From Alphaproteobacteria bacterium (GTDB lineage: Bacteria > Pseudomonadota > Alphaproteobacteria > ATCC43930 > CGMCC-115725): a stretch of 18,591 nt of DNA. Location of the stretch: positions 1 to 18,591 of the forward strand of contig JAFMSA010000014.1 in NCBI GenBank assembly GCA_017353855.1. The letters run 5' to 3'. Within the stretch, counting starts at the first letter, position 1, and every line of letters begins with the position of its first letter. The position numbers and the translations under genes were made by a program. The notes under the pieces were generated by a model. It saw nothing but the letters and a program-made list of their open reading frames with translations, did no database searches and was not told the DNA's origin. Of this stretch, positions 1-8,377 are shown piece after piece.

Positions 1-785
1 CCTTTCGAGCGCAGAATGTCCTGCCCACGCGTCCGCAATAGCGCGCTGATCCACGGGCTGAATTTGTTGATGTCGATCGCACCGTCTTGCCTGAGCGCGA
101 CGCTGGTGATTGCGTCGTCATGTTGATGGTCGTCTTCGGCGAGGAAGTTGGGCTCAACCGCGAGAATGCGGTCGAGATCGAAGGCCCGCTGATCGAGCAA
201 GTCGTCAATTGAAATAAGGCAACGTTCGGTGCGATGGATAACAGCCGTAGGATTGAGCGCGCGAATGCGCGACTCTATCTCGGCGATTGCGTCGCCCGGA
301 ACGAGATCGATCTTGTTGATCAGAATGGTGTCGGCGAAGGCAATCTGCTCTGCTGTCTCGTGGCTGTCCTCCAGTCGGGCCGCAAGATGCTTGGCATCGA
401 CCACCGTGACGATGCTGTCGAGCTTGGCTTTGGCACGCACTTCCTCGTCGACAAAGAATGTTTGCGCGACCGGTGCCGGGTCCGCGAGGCCCGTTGTCTC
501 GATCAGAATGCCATCCAGCTGACCCTTGCGCTTCAGCAGGTTACCGATGATGCGGATCAAATCGCCTCGCACGGTGCAGCAAATGCAGCCGTTGTTCATT
601 TCAAAGACTTCTTCGTCGGCGTCGACGACCAGCTCGTTGTCGATGCCGATCTCACCGAACTCATTGACGATTACCGCGTATTTGCGGCCGTGCTGTTCGG
701 AAAGCACGCGGTTGAGAAGCGTCGTCTTGCCGGCGCCGAGATAGCCGGTCAGCATGGTTACAGGAATTGGCGCAGCTTCGGGCAC
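1..785 (-). CDS. CobW/COG0523-type G3E GTPase metallochaperone (partial, 3' end outside window)
   Basis: A P-loop GTPase of the CobW/ZigA/YjiA group, thought to deliver metal, often zinc, to client proteins in the cytoplasm. Translating the minus strand from a GTG at 785 gives a Walker A GYLGAGKTT at residues 14-22. The metal-binding CxCC motif that defines COG0523 follows (GCICC, Cys67, 69, 70). Then come the Walker-B/switch segment ETTGLADPAPV, the guanine-recognition motif NKIDLV and a His-rich stretch EDDHQHDD typical of zinc-handling members. The GTG is preferred because GGAG lies 7 nt upstream; the first ATG is 10 codons further in and would cut into the segment just before the P-loop. 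The reading frame is still open at base 1, so the C-terminal CobW_C domain is incomplete here. A Zur-box-like palindrome lies upstream. The family is certain; the metal is inferred. Confidence 0.93.
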   Translation of the reverse strand, partial: MPEAAPIPVTMLTGYLGAGKTTLLNRVLSEQHGRKYAVIVNEFGEIGIDNELVVDADEEVFEMNNGCICCTVRGDLIRIIGNLLKRKGQLDGILIETTGLADPAPVAQTFFVDEEVRAKAKLDSIVTVVDAKHLAARLEDSHETAEQIAFADTILINKIDLVPGDAIAEIESRIRALNPTAVIHRTERCLISIDDLLDQRAFDLDRILAVEPNFLAEDDHQHDDAITSVALRQDGAIDINKFSPWISALLRTRGQDILRSK

Positions 786-828
786 GGAACAGCTCCACAC
801 AGTATCGATCGTGCCAAGCTATCGCTTT

Positions 829-843
829 TGATATAACATATCA
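829..843 (-). promoter_or_regulatory. Zur-box-like palindrome upstream of the G3E GTPase
   Basis: TGATAT-GTT-ATATCA has perfect 6-bp arms and lies 43 bp upstream of the GTG start. A related imperfect copy, TTGATACGTTGTA, lies directly further upstream on the same strand. The core TGTTATA resembles half of the Zur operators known in proteobacteria, and COG0523 genes are often controlled by the zinc repressor Zur. The palindrome is seen directly; the assignment to Zur is inference. Confidence 0.45.
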
Positions 844-879
844 ACAGTACAACGTATCAATTGCAGGTGCCGATGCCTC

Positions 880-1609
880 TCAGTGATCCATATGACGCGT
901 ACGGGTCAGGGCGGCGTGAGGCTGACCTCTTATCTGCCTCCGACGCCGATCGTACTGAGCAAAAAAATCGGGCCTTCAGCCATTGCCTGCCGCTTCGCGG
1001 CTGGGCGCGTGGCCACCGCCTGCTGGGCAAAGGGTGAGCTGACTATCTTGGACAACAGGGTTGGGAGGTCGATCAGGTCTGAGATGCGCGGCTTGTATCC
1101 GAGCCACTGGCCAGAGATCAGCTAGCGTATCCGCTCGAACGCGCCGCCAGAGTCTGTCAAAGCTGCGGCCGGCCGCACGGCGCAAAAGTCCGCTGTCTGC
1201 CCGATGGTCTATCGTTCGATGCTGAACGAGGCGCGTGGCGCAACGGCCTTGGTCGGCCGGCGCGATTTGGCCGATGCCGGCTGAGGGGGCTTGCGCCGTG
1301 CAAGCCCGCCCAGCCGATTAGGAGGACGAAATCTTGATATCTAATCTTACTACGTCAGTAATCGGGAATTCTTGCCATCTTGCGGATGGGCGCATTGCAA
1401 CAGGAGCATCTCGGCAGGGTCCTGACGAGGGCGACAATGAGGCGCCTACGCATTGTGCTGATCGAGTTGGGAATGTGCCGTTCGGGTCGGAGCGGCGGCG
1501 CCTGTGGATCGATAACCCTCGGGAATGGCAGATCGCGAGAGCAGCGGAGAGGAACCTGGTCCTGAGGGGGAATGGGTTGACATTCCCATAGTAAGAATCG
1601 CTACCATCG
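880..1609. other. Gene-poor stretch between GTPase and multicopper oxidase
   Basis: I see no convincing gene here. Two short overlapping plus-strand frames begin at about 870-885, of about 54 and 80 codons. One starts MPLSDPYDAYGSG after a weak AGG, the other MIHMTRTGQGG. They compete with each other, match no family I know, and could be remnants. A third frame at 1334-1591 has GGAGG upstream (at about 1320), but its product MISNLTTSVIGNS has no recognisable domain and mixed codon use. The stretch must contain the divergent promoters of its neighbours. Confidence 0.4.
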
Positions 1610-3214
1610 TTGGCACGTCAAATCTGTCAGGACTTTGTCGGTAGACCTGAGGTGTCGTATCGTTTTTCCCGCCGATCCGTACTCACAACCGGCTTCGCTG
1701 CGGGCGTGCTCCCGCTGCTTCCGGTTCGCGCCGCGGGCCCAGCTTGCGTAGCCTCGGGTGGTCACCGGCTGACCGCCGGAACGCGGACGCTTGAGGTGAA
1801 CGGTCGCGCCGCCAGGGTGTTCCGGCTGACAAACGAAACCGGGCAGCCTGGAATTACCCTCCTACCCGGCGGGCGCTTCGGTGTCACTCTCGTCAATCAC
1901 ATCGACTCCCACACGATCATCCACTGGCACGGCCAGCTTCCGCCCTGGACTCAGGACGGTTTCCCCTGGCCGCAGACGCCCCCGCTCAGTCCGGCCTCAT
2001 CCAAGACTTATGACTACGTGCCGATTCCCGGCACCTACTGGATGCATTCGCATCAGGGCTTGCAGCAGCAGAGCCTGATGACTGCGCCCCTGATCGTCCA
2101 CGACGTGGCCGAATTGCGGGAGGATCGTCAGGAAATCATCCTGATGCTCCACGATTTCAGCTTCCGCCCGCCGGACGAACTGCTCGCCGGACTAACGGGG
2201 CAGACGCCTTCCGCCGCGCACGCGATGGCCCGCGAGGTCGAGAACGTCGCCGCTCCGGCCGTAGGCCCGCCGGCCACTGCCCCTTCCATGAGCATGCGGG
2301 GCATGATGCACGACATGAAAGGCATGGGCGGAATGATGTCCGGCCATAGGGATGGGATGTCGTCGATGGACGGCACCACCGGCATGAGGATGGATATCAA
2401 TGACATCGCTTATGACGCTTTCCTCGCCAACGACCGCACCCTTGCCGATCCCGAGGTGGTGCGCGTGGAACGTCGCGGACGTATGCGTCTGCGCGTGATC
2501 AACGGCGCTTCATCCAGCCAGTTCTGGATTGATCTGGGGGGCCTGACCGGCCAGGTAGTGGCGGTTGACGGACATGCGGTGCATCCTGTCACCGGGTCCC
2601 GCTTCCCTCTCGCGATCGCTCAGCGACTGGACATTCTCGTCGACCTGTCCGCCCCTGGTGCGTTCCCGATCCTTGCCTGCCTAGAGGGTTCGCGCCGCTG
2701 CACCGGCCTCGTGCTGGCGACCCAGGGCGCGCGGGTTACCCGGATCGGGGAAACCGGCCTCGACCAGATGCAGCCGCTCGACAATTCCCTCGAGACCCGC
2801 CTTGCGGCGATGGAACCACTGAGGCCTCGGGAGCCGGACCTGGTTCATCGGGTTGTCCTGTCAGGCGGGATGAAGCCCTACAGTTGGTCGCTAAACGGTG
2901 AACTTTGGCCGCGTATCACGCCGCTGATGCTGGCGAAGGGCCAGCGAGTGGAAATCGAACTGATCAATCACTCGATGATGGCGCATCCGATGCACCTGCA
3001 TGGGCATGCATTCCAGGTGATCGCGGTGAACGGCAAGCCGATCAACGGCGCCGTCCGGGATACGGTTCTCGTAACCCCGATGAAGGGTAGTGTACGGATC
3101 GCGTTCGACGCCGACAATCCGGGAAGATGGCCGTTTCACTGTCACAACCTCTACCACATGATGACCGGCATGATGATGGAGTGTCGTTATCAGGGCATCG
3201 CAATTCAGCGCTGA
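1610..3214 (+). CDS. Tat-exported multicopper oxidase, CopA-like
   Basis: A periplasmic multicopper oxidase of the laccase/CopA group that oxidises Cu(I) or organic substrates and reduces O2. The four copper-binding motifs are all present: HWHG (105-108), HSHQ (146-149), HPMHLHGH (459-466) and HCHNLYHMMTGMM (520-532), giving a full type-1 plus trinuclear centre. The N-terminus has the twin-arginine signal SRRSVLTTGFAAG followed by a hydrophobic run ending at AAG near residue 43, so it is exported folded by Tat. A Met/His-rich insert at about 226-262 (GMMHDMKGMGGMMSGH) matches the copper-tolerance branch rather than plain laccases. The TTG at 1610 is the longest start; a GTG at 1652 would give a more usual short n-region before the RR motif and may be the true start, since neither has a clear Shine-Dalgarno sequence. 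CopB and CopC are not seen next to it. Family assignment is firm; the physiological substrate is inferred. Confidence 0.93.
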   Translation: MARQICQDFVGRPEVSYRFSRRSVLTTGFAAGVLPLLPVRAAGPACVASGGHRLTAGTRTLEVNGRAARVFRLTNETGQPGITLLPGGRFGVTLVNHIDSHTIIHWHGQLPPWTQDGFPWPQTPPLSPASSKTYDYVPIPGTYWMHSHQGLQQQSLMTAPLIVHDVAELREDRQEIILMLHDFSFRPPDELLAGLTGQTPSAAHAMAREVENVAAPAVGPPATAPSMSMRGMMHDMKGMGGMMSGHRDGMSSMDGTTGMRMDINDIAYDAFLANDRTLADPEVVRVERRGRMRLRVINGASSSQFWIDLGGLTGQVVAVDGHAVHPVTGSRFPLAIAQRLDILVDLSAPGAFPILACLEGSRRCTGLVLATQGARVTRIGETGLDQMQPLDNSLETRLAAMEPLRPREPDLVHRVVLSGGMKPYSWSLNGELWPRITPLMLAKGQRVEIELINHSMMAHPMHLHGHAFQVIAVNGKPINGAVRDTVLVTPMKGSVRIAFDADNPGRWPFHCHNLYHMMTGMMMECRYQGIAIQR

Positions 3215-3804
3215 TGTGCAGAGGCAATTCCGGGATGAAATAGCCCGAAAACTCAGGAACTTCGAATGGCGGTCGCGGTCGGTGGGGACGGTTGCTCAAT
3301 TGCGGGTCGCCAGCTGCCGCCGACGCTGCATCAGCGTTGAAAACAGCACCGATCAGCGTGACTTCTTGGCTGGGTTCGTGTTTCGCACGCACAATAGGGT
3401 GCAAGCGGATAGTTGGGGCCTCCCGACGGCAGGTCTATAACGGTCAGCGGCGGATAGCCGAAGCTGGAACTGAGATTGAGCGCGGCGTTTTGCGACAGCA
3501 TCAGCGCCCGGCAGATAGGCTCATTCGACCGTCTGACCGCATCAAGTGCGCGACTTTACGTCGACCCCGTATAGAAGCCCGAACCCTGCGGCGTGATACG
3601 TTACCGAAGATCACGAAGACACCTGATCCCACCGCCGGCGCAGTTTCCAGAAAGGCTCGTCTCGCGGTCCATCGTCCCTCCGCGTGCTCAGGCGTCAAAA
3701 CGCTGCGAAACATAAGCTGCGCTACGGCGGCAAGCCGCCCAGCTCCGCTAGCGTTTCGGTCCCTTGACATAATGTCCTGACACTAGGCCCCGTTTGACGT
3801 CGAT
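3215..3804. other. Intergenic stretch with a possible decayed coding fragment
   Basis: Convergent space between the oxidase and the TPR gene. No complete gene is supported. On the minus strand, 3331-3555 is open for 74 codons and from an ATG at 3501 reads MLSQNAALNLSSSFGYPP, continuing LTVIDLPSGGPNYP. This is more protein-like than chance frames usually are, but it has no good ribosome-binding site, no known family and stops in frame upstream. It may be a remnant. A short palindrome lies at 3766-3776. Confidence 0.3.
3766..3776. repeat. Small palindrome GACAT-A-ATGTC
   Basis: Perfect 5-bp arms around one base, inside CTTGACATAATGTCCTGA, about 30 bp past the 3' end of the TPR gene. It has no T-tract and is too short for a terminator. 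It could be a protein-binding site or the edge of a lost element; no partner copy was noticed in the window. Confidence 0.3.
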
Positions 3805-6195
3805 TTATTTGGCCTGTGCGCCGCGCGCGACCCGGTCGAGAAACTCCTCTAGCGCCGCGATACAGATCCGGTCACGGTATATCGCGCGCTTGCCGGCGGC
3901 GATCATGCGTTTGACCTCCGCCCGCCAGGCAAGGTCCCGGGCGAGACCGACCGCCAACACCACATATTCCTCGATCGATTCGCAGACGGTTGCGGTCATG
4001 CCCATCATGTCGAGCATTGCGGCGCTGTGACGGCCACGCATCAGATCTCCGCGCAGTGTTACGATCGGCAGATCATAGACCAGTGCGTCGAGCGTCGTGT
4101 TGCCGCCCGACCAGCCGATGCTGTCGAGAAACACGTCCGACAGGCCGGTTGCGGCGAGGAAGCGCCCCTGCTCGAGGCGCGGCAGGATCAGGCAGTGATC
4201 CTCGACACGCAAGCCGAATCGCCCGAAGGCGCGCTCGAGCCGAAGGCGAAACAGATCGGTCACGCCGGGCCATTCGATGAACACGAACTGACAATCACCG
4301 GCTTCCTGCGCAATGCGGGGAAAGACGGAATCGTGCTGCGGCAGATATTTGAACAATGACTGGGCGCACCAATAGATGCAGGCTGATGGCCGCATTCCGA
4401 GCGCGGCTCGTTCGGACGCAAGCACCGGCGGCTCGATCGGCTCACAATAGACAGAGAGATTGGGAAGCCTGATCAGCCTCTCGCAATAATGCTGCTGCGC
4501 GTCGGACGGCTCCATCAAGTCGCTCGACAGGAAATAATCGAGGGTCGGGAAGCCGCTGGTGTCCGGATGGCCCCAGGAATTGCATTGCACGGGGGCAAGC
4601 CGCTGGGCGGCGAGCTTCGCCGAGATCGGGTGCATCCCAACCTCGGGATAGATCAGAACGTGCGGCGCATCGGCTGCGATCTCCTGCCGCCACCGCTCGA
4701 TCGACAGCGGCCCCTGCACGAACCGGTCGCAGAGCGAACGCGCGCGTTCCGTTGCCGCATCGCGCTCGGCTCCGACGTGATAACCGAAGAGGCGGAACCG
4801 GCTGCGGTCGAGCTGTCCGAGCCAGCCCTGGATCAGGATGCGCCAAGTGGCGTGCCGGCGGAAATAGCCGCTGACGATACCCACGCGGACCCGCTCATCG
4901 GGCGCCGGCGGCGGTGGCAATGCAACGGGCGGGTAGCGATCCGCCATGACGCGGCACGCGAGCGCCCCGTAGATCGCCTGCAGGTCCCGATCGTTGCGGC
5001 CCTGATAGGGCAGGAAGAATGGCTGGCGCGCCCCGATGCCGAGCTTGTCGGCGAGCACAGCGGCGTGGGGCATGTCGACGACCTGCGCCGCCAGCGATTT
5101 GAGGCGTGCCGCATAGCTCGCTCGCCGCTCGGCAATCTCGGCTTCGTCCGCGTAGAGGATCGGCAACTCCGCCATGCAGAGCGCGAGCTTGGTTGCAGGA
5201 TCGTCAGGCTTGAGCGACAGCAGGCGCTCGAAGCAGGCGATACTCTCGCCCCAACGATTGAGGGCATGCAGCGAGGTTCCGCGTGCATAGAGTGCTTCGG
5301 CGTAATCGGGCTTGAGCGCGAGCGCCCGCTCGATGCTCGCGTCCGCCTCTGCCGGCCGGCCGAGGTCACGCAGCGCATTGCCGAGGTTTGTGTGAGCCTC
5401 AGGGTAATTTGGCCGAAGCCGCAAAGCCTCGCGGTAGCTCGCCTCCGCCTCTGCCGCCCGGCCGAGGTCACACAGCGCATTGCCGAGGTTGTTGTACGCC
5501 TCAGCGAAATTTGGCTGGAGCCGTAGGGCCTCGCGACAGCTCGCCTCCGCCTCCACCGGCCGGCCGAGGTCACGCAGCGCGTTGCCGAGGTTGTGGTGAG
5601 CATAAGGGAAATTTGCCTGAAGCCGCAGCGCCTCGCGGTAGCTCGCCTCCGCCTCTGCCGGCCGGCCGAGGTCACACAGCGCATTGCCGAGGTTGTAGTG
5701 AGCCTCAGGGTAATCTGGCCGAAGCCGCAGCGCCTCGCGGTAGCTCGCCTCCGCCTCTGCCAGCCGGCCGAGGTCATTCAGCGCAGCGCCGAGGTTGTTG
5801 TGAGCCTCAACATAGTTTGTTCGAAGCCGCAGAGCCTCACGAAAGCTCGCCTCCGCCTCCGCTGGCCGGCCGAGAGAACGTAGCGCAATGCCGAGGTTGT
5901 TGTGAGCCTCAGGGTAATTTGGCCGAAGCCGCAGAGCCTCGCGGAAGCTCGTCTCCGCCTCCGCCGGCCGGCCGAGGTCATTCAGCGCTGCGCCGAGGTT
6001 GTGGTGAGCGTCGGCATGGGCGGGATCGATGGTCAAAATCTGGCGATACGCCGCCTGAGCCTGCAGTAGCCGTCCGGCCCGATGGTCAACGAGACCCTGC
6101 TGAAATAGATCAATGATAGGGGGACCTGAGAAGTCCCCAGATCGCTTCGCCCGTCTGACCGAGCGCATTTCCTGTCGACGCTGTTGGCGGTTCAT
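3805..6195 (-). CDS. TPR protein with GT41 (O-GlcNAc transferase/SPINDLY-like) domain
   Basis: A predicted cytoplasmic protein O-glycosyltransferase. Residues 27-332 form nine consecutive 34-residue TPR units with the pattern AHNNLGxALxDLGRPAEAE, the substrate-binding superhelix of this family. A linker runs to about 430. The catalytic part at about 435-790 has the GT41 landmarks: GIVSGYFRRH with the conserved His448; WGHPDTSGFPTLDYFLSSD (541-559); HYCERLIRLP (569-578); Lys616 in SLFKYLP, at the position of the UDP-contacting lysine of human OGT; and DVFLDSIGWSGGNTTLDAL (687-705), the nucleotide-sugar loop. The ATG at 6195 gives the MNRQQRRQE start often seen in such proteins but has no clear Shine-Dalgarno; an ATG nine codons in is an alternative. 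The gene stands alone, with no flagellin or other obvious target nearby. The sugar donor (UDP-GlcNAc, GDP-fucose or other) cannot be decided from sequence. Confidence 0.93.
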   Translation of the reverse strand: MNRQQRRQEMRSVRRAKRSGDFSGPPIIDLFQQGLVDHRAGRLLQAQAAYRQILTIDPAHADAHHNLGAALNDLGRPAEAETSFREALRLRPNYPEAHNNLGIALRSLGRPAEAEASFREALRLRTNYVEAHNNLGAALNDLGRLAEAEASYREALRLRPDYPEAHYNLGNALCDLGRPAEAEASYREALRLQANFPYAHHNLGNALRDLGRPVEAEASCREALRLQPNFAEAYNNLGNALCDLGRAAEAEASYREALRLRPNYPEAHTNLGNALRDLGRPAEADASIERALALKPDYAEALYARGTSLHALNRWGESIACFERLLSLKPDDPATKLALCMAELPILYADEAEIAERRASYAARLKSLAAQVVDMPHAAVLADKLGIGARQPFFLPYQGRNDRDLQAIYGALACRVMADRYPPVALPPPPAPDERVRVGIVSGYFRRHATWRILIQGWLGQLDRSRFRLFGYHVGAERDAATERARSLCDRFVQGPLSIERWRQEIAADAPHVLIYPEVGMHPISAKLAAQRLAPVQCNSWGHPDTSGFPTLDYFLSSDLMEPSDAQQHYCERLIRLPNLSVYCEPIEPPVLASERAALGMRPSACIYWCAQSLFKYLPQHDSVFPRIAQEAGDCQFVFIEWPGVTDLFRLRLERAFGRFGLRVEDHCLILPRLEQGRFLAATGLSDVFLDSIGWSGGNTTLDALVYDLPIVTLRGDLMRGRHSAAMLDMMGMTATVCESIEEYVVLAVGLARDLAWRAEVKRMIAAGKRAIYRDRICIAALEEFLDRVARGAQAK
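5302..6015 (-). repeat. Tandem 102-bp repeats encoding TPR units 2-8
   Basis: Seven consecutive 102-bp (34-codon) units lie in the TPR gene and are strikingly alike at DNA level. Blocks such as GAGGCGGAGGCGAGC and CTCGGCAATGCGCTG recur unit after unit. Similarity this strong at silent positions points to recent duplication or gene conversion rather than old divergent TPRs. The repeats also create long phantom frames on the opposite strand. Confidence 0.85.
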
Positions 6196-7036
6196 GCCGG
6201 AAGACTACAGGAAGCGTGACAAGCTTATCAGCACGATTTCACGGTCGATAAAGTCAATATTGGGAAACAATGATTGTTGCAGCCGTGCTGGCTGTCAGCT
6301 CACCGGCTTGGCCACGCGGTAATCTCCTCAACAGCGATCACGCATCGACGTGTGGGGTCTTTGTGCTGTGATCTTGTCTATGCTGAGGTTTCGCGCGGGT
6401 ACACGGTTGGGAGAGCGCCAAAGGCCAGATAGCCGAGGAAAGGGAGAGCACAAGGCGGGTGTCGGAAGCATTCGCCATACAGCATTAAGTCGCGCTCGGC
6501 TTTCGGCTGCCAATAACGCTCCAGACCCGGCTGTTCATCGTGTCCTAGAACCGCCCTCATGATGTCGCAACAGGCAAGCGCGGCGGCTTCCGTGAAACCC
6601 GATGCCCGGCGGCAAATGGGGGGCGCGAGGCGGCGGCAGGCCCTGTTCCAACCCGCGTGGTCGTCTGGTCTGGGCGATTTCAAGGCCGGGATTTCGATCG
6701 GGGTCTCGGCGAGCTTGCGTCGCGCGGCCCGGTGCATGGATTGAACGTGCAGCCGGTTCCTGAGAGCGACGGCGACGACAGCGGGATCTTTGGGGGGCGT
6801 GCCTCCGGTGCCGGTTCCGCGCTCTCCCACCGCTGGTCAAGCGCACCAGCGGCTGGCGAAGGAGGTGTTCATGTCAGTGCACCCGCCGACAAGCGCCGGT
6901 TCATCGGCATCGTGTCTGGTTTCATCGCAACAAAATCCTCGGGCTCGCCGACGTAACGCGAATCGTGTTAGAAACACCCCTCACCCAGAAAAACTCTTGG
7001 GGCGGACGGCCGGGGAGGCGCCTCTGCCGGAGGTCG
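6196..7036. other. Gene-poor stretch between TPR gene and PhnZ-like gene
   Basis: No gene is supported with confidence. The best candidate is a 150-codon minus-strand frame, 6378-6830. Its C-terminal half reads like protein (GLERYWQPKAERDLMLYGE, then PFLGYLAFGALPTVYP), but it has no known domain, and overlapping frames of similar length exist on both strands. It is best kept as a possible orphan or decayed gene. The part next to the TPR gene holds its promoter and the palindrome at 6266-6278. Confidence 0.35.
6266..6278. promoter_or_regulatory. Palindrome AACAAT-G-ATTGTT upstream of the TPR-GT41 gene
   Basis: A perfect 13-bp palindrome in an AT-rich patch about 70 bp upstream of the TPR gene's start codon, followed by a small CAGCC/GGCTG hairpin. 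Its position and AT-richness within high-GC DNA suit an operator or activator site. No specific regulator can be named. Confidence 0.35.
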
Positions 7037-7585
7037 ATGGTGGACATGCTTGACGAGATTTTCGACCGGTTCCGGCGCAGCGGCAGCAATAGCTATGGTC
7101 GCGAGCGGGTGACGCAGCTGCAGCACGCGCTGCAATGCGCTGCCCTTGCCGAGGCAAAAGGAGCCGCGCCGGCTCTGATCACCGCCGCGCTGTTGCACGA
7201 TGTGGGCCACCTGATCCACGACCTTGGCGATACGGCCGCGCGAGGCGTCGACGACCGCCACGAGCTACTCGGATGGAGATGGCTCTCGCGATGGTTCGGT
7301 GAGGCGGTGGTCGAGCCGGTGCGGCAGCACGTCCGTGCAAAGCGGTATCTGACGGCGACGGATCCCGCCTATTACGCGACACTGTCGCCTGCTTCGGTCC
7401 GCAGCCTCGAATTGCAGGGCGGCCCCTTCACCCGCGAGCGGGCCACCGAGTTCATCGGCCTGCCTTACGCTGCACAGGCAGTGCGGCTGCGCCGGTGGGA
7501 CGAGGCTGCCAAGGTGGCAGGCAAACCGACCCCCGATCTCGACCATTTTCGTCGATATCTGGAGGCCAGCCTGGCAGCGCGATGA
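7037..7585 (+). CDS. PhnZ-like HD-domain mixed-valent diiron oxygenase
   Basis: Belongs to the HDIG proteins associated with phosphonate degradation, the PhnZ/TmpB group, which cleave the C-P bond of 2-hydroxyphosphonates oxidatively with a diiron centre. Counted from the ATG at 7037 (182 aa), the HD ligands are His30, His54-Asp55 (LLHDVGH), His58, His75, His98 and the late Asp in LRRWDEAAK. Tyr20-x2-Glu23 lies ahead of the first His with the same spacing as the Tyr24/Glu27 lid of PhnZ, residues tied to substrate recognition. HVRAKRYL and LELQGGPF are also typical. GGAGG stands 3, 6 and 12 nt before ATG 7037, GTG 7040 and ATG 7046, so the start is uncertain by three codons; the longer frame from 6965 lacks support. 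No PhnY hydroxylase, PhnW, PhnX or phosphonate transporter lies nearby, so the substrate is open. Confidence 0.85.
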   Translation: MVDMLDEIFDRFRRSGSNSYGRERVTQLQHALQCAALAEAKGAAPALITAALLHDVGHLIHDLGDTAARGVDDRHELLGWRWLSRWFGEAVVEPVRQHVRAKRYLTATDPAYYATLSPASVRSLELQGGPFTRERATEFIGLPYAAQAVRLRRWDEAAKVAGKPTPDLDHFRRYLEASLAAR

Positions 7586-7981
7586 TCGGTGATGGCTGGA
7601 TGCCTGAGGCCACCCCTTCGGTCTGCATCGGCACGCCTCATGCGGCCGGGATGCAGCCAGGCGCGGCCCCGCAAGATTCGGAGAACGGCCGCCGCACTGC
7701 TTGCGTTCGGTATGCCGCCATTATGTGGGCGACATCGAGATCTTCTTCGGGTCATGTGCGGCAATATCCGGTGCGAGCGCGCGAGCCGATTTCTGGGCAA
7801 GCTCAGCACGGTAAGGTATCACGTCGGGTTGCCGCACCCCCTTGGGGCAGATCCCTCGGGCGGGTGGCGGGGCTAGGTCGGGAATTCGAATTGCCACACC
7901 CGCTCCAAAGACCCCAGGCAAAAAGCGCCCCGGAGAAACCACACCTCTCCCGTCTCACAGTCCAGTACAAGGAGCAGATCA
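7586..7981. other. Non-coding stretch before the GlcG/HbpS gene
   Basis: No convincing frame; the available ones overlap on several strands without a domain. No clear hairpin terminator was seen after the PhnZ-like gene. The last 60 bases should carry the leader of the next gene. Confidence 0.4.
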
Positions 7982-8377
7982 ATGGGATTAACGCTGGAAG
8001 AAGCCAATCGGATCATTCGAGGCGCCTTGGCCAAGGCGCAGGAGCTCAATATCAGGATTAGCGCCGCGGTCTGCGACAGCGGCGGCCGGCTCATTGCTCT
8101 TCAGCGCATGGACAATGCCATCTGGGCAAGCGTTTACGGCAGCGAGGGCAAAGCCGTCACGTCGGCGGCGTTCGGCCGTCCGAGCGGCGAACTGAGCGAG
8201 CGTGCTGACCAGCCGACCCCTCGCGGGATTGCTGCAGCCTCCGGCGGCCACATGATCATGGGCCAAGGTGCCGTTCCGATTATCCGTAACGGAGTGATCG
8301 AGGGTGCCTGTGGCGTTGGTGGGGGTACCTCGCAACAAGATGAAGACTGTGCGCGGGCCGGTGTGGCGCAGTTATAG
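7982..8377 (+). CDS. GlcG/HbpS-like (DUF336) protein
   Basis: A 131-residue single-domain protein of the GlcG/HbpS family. Relatives include the haem-binding HbpS of Streptomyces, the glycolate-operon protein GlcG and PduO C-terminal domains. The family signature is visible: LTLEEANRIIRGALAKAQEL, then VCDSGGRLIALQRMDNA, then SEGKAVTSAAFGRPSGEL, and at the end GVIEGACGVGGGTSQQDEDCARAG. The ATG has a clean AAGGAG 8 nt upstream. It has no signal peptide, so it is probably cytoplasmic. Such genes commonly accompany catabolic oxidoreductase or CoA-ester operons; here it precedes the enolase-superfamily/CoA-transferase pair by 346 bp. Its molecular role is not established even in better-known relatives. 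Confidence 0.88.
   Translation: MGLTLEEANRIIRGALAKAQELNIRISAAVCDSGGRLIALQRMDNAIWASVYGSEGKAVTSAAFGRPSGELSERADQPTPRGIAAASGGHMIMGQGAVPIIRNGVIEGACGVGGGTSQQDEDCARAGVAQL

Noticed and set aside
3761..3783. Possible mobile-element terminus around TTGACATAATGTC
   Set aside because: No second copy, target-site duplication or transposase was found in the window.
4489..5526. A 345-codon plus-strand frame, and neighbouring 242-codon frames with a 34-residue period, opposite the TPR gene
   Set aside because: They are antisense shadows created by the 102-bp repeats and high GC; the minus-strand product has full TPR and GT41 motifs.
6378..6830. 150-codon minus-strand frame with a protein-like C-terminus
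   Set aside because: No known domain, no clear ribosome-binding site and overlapping competing frames; kept only as a note in the gap entry.
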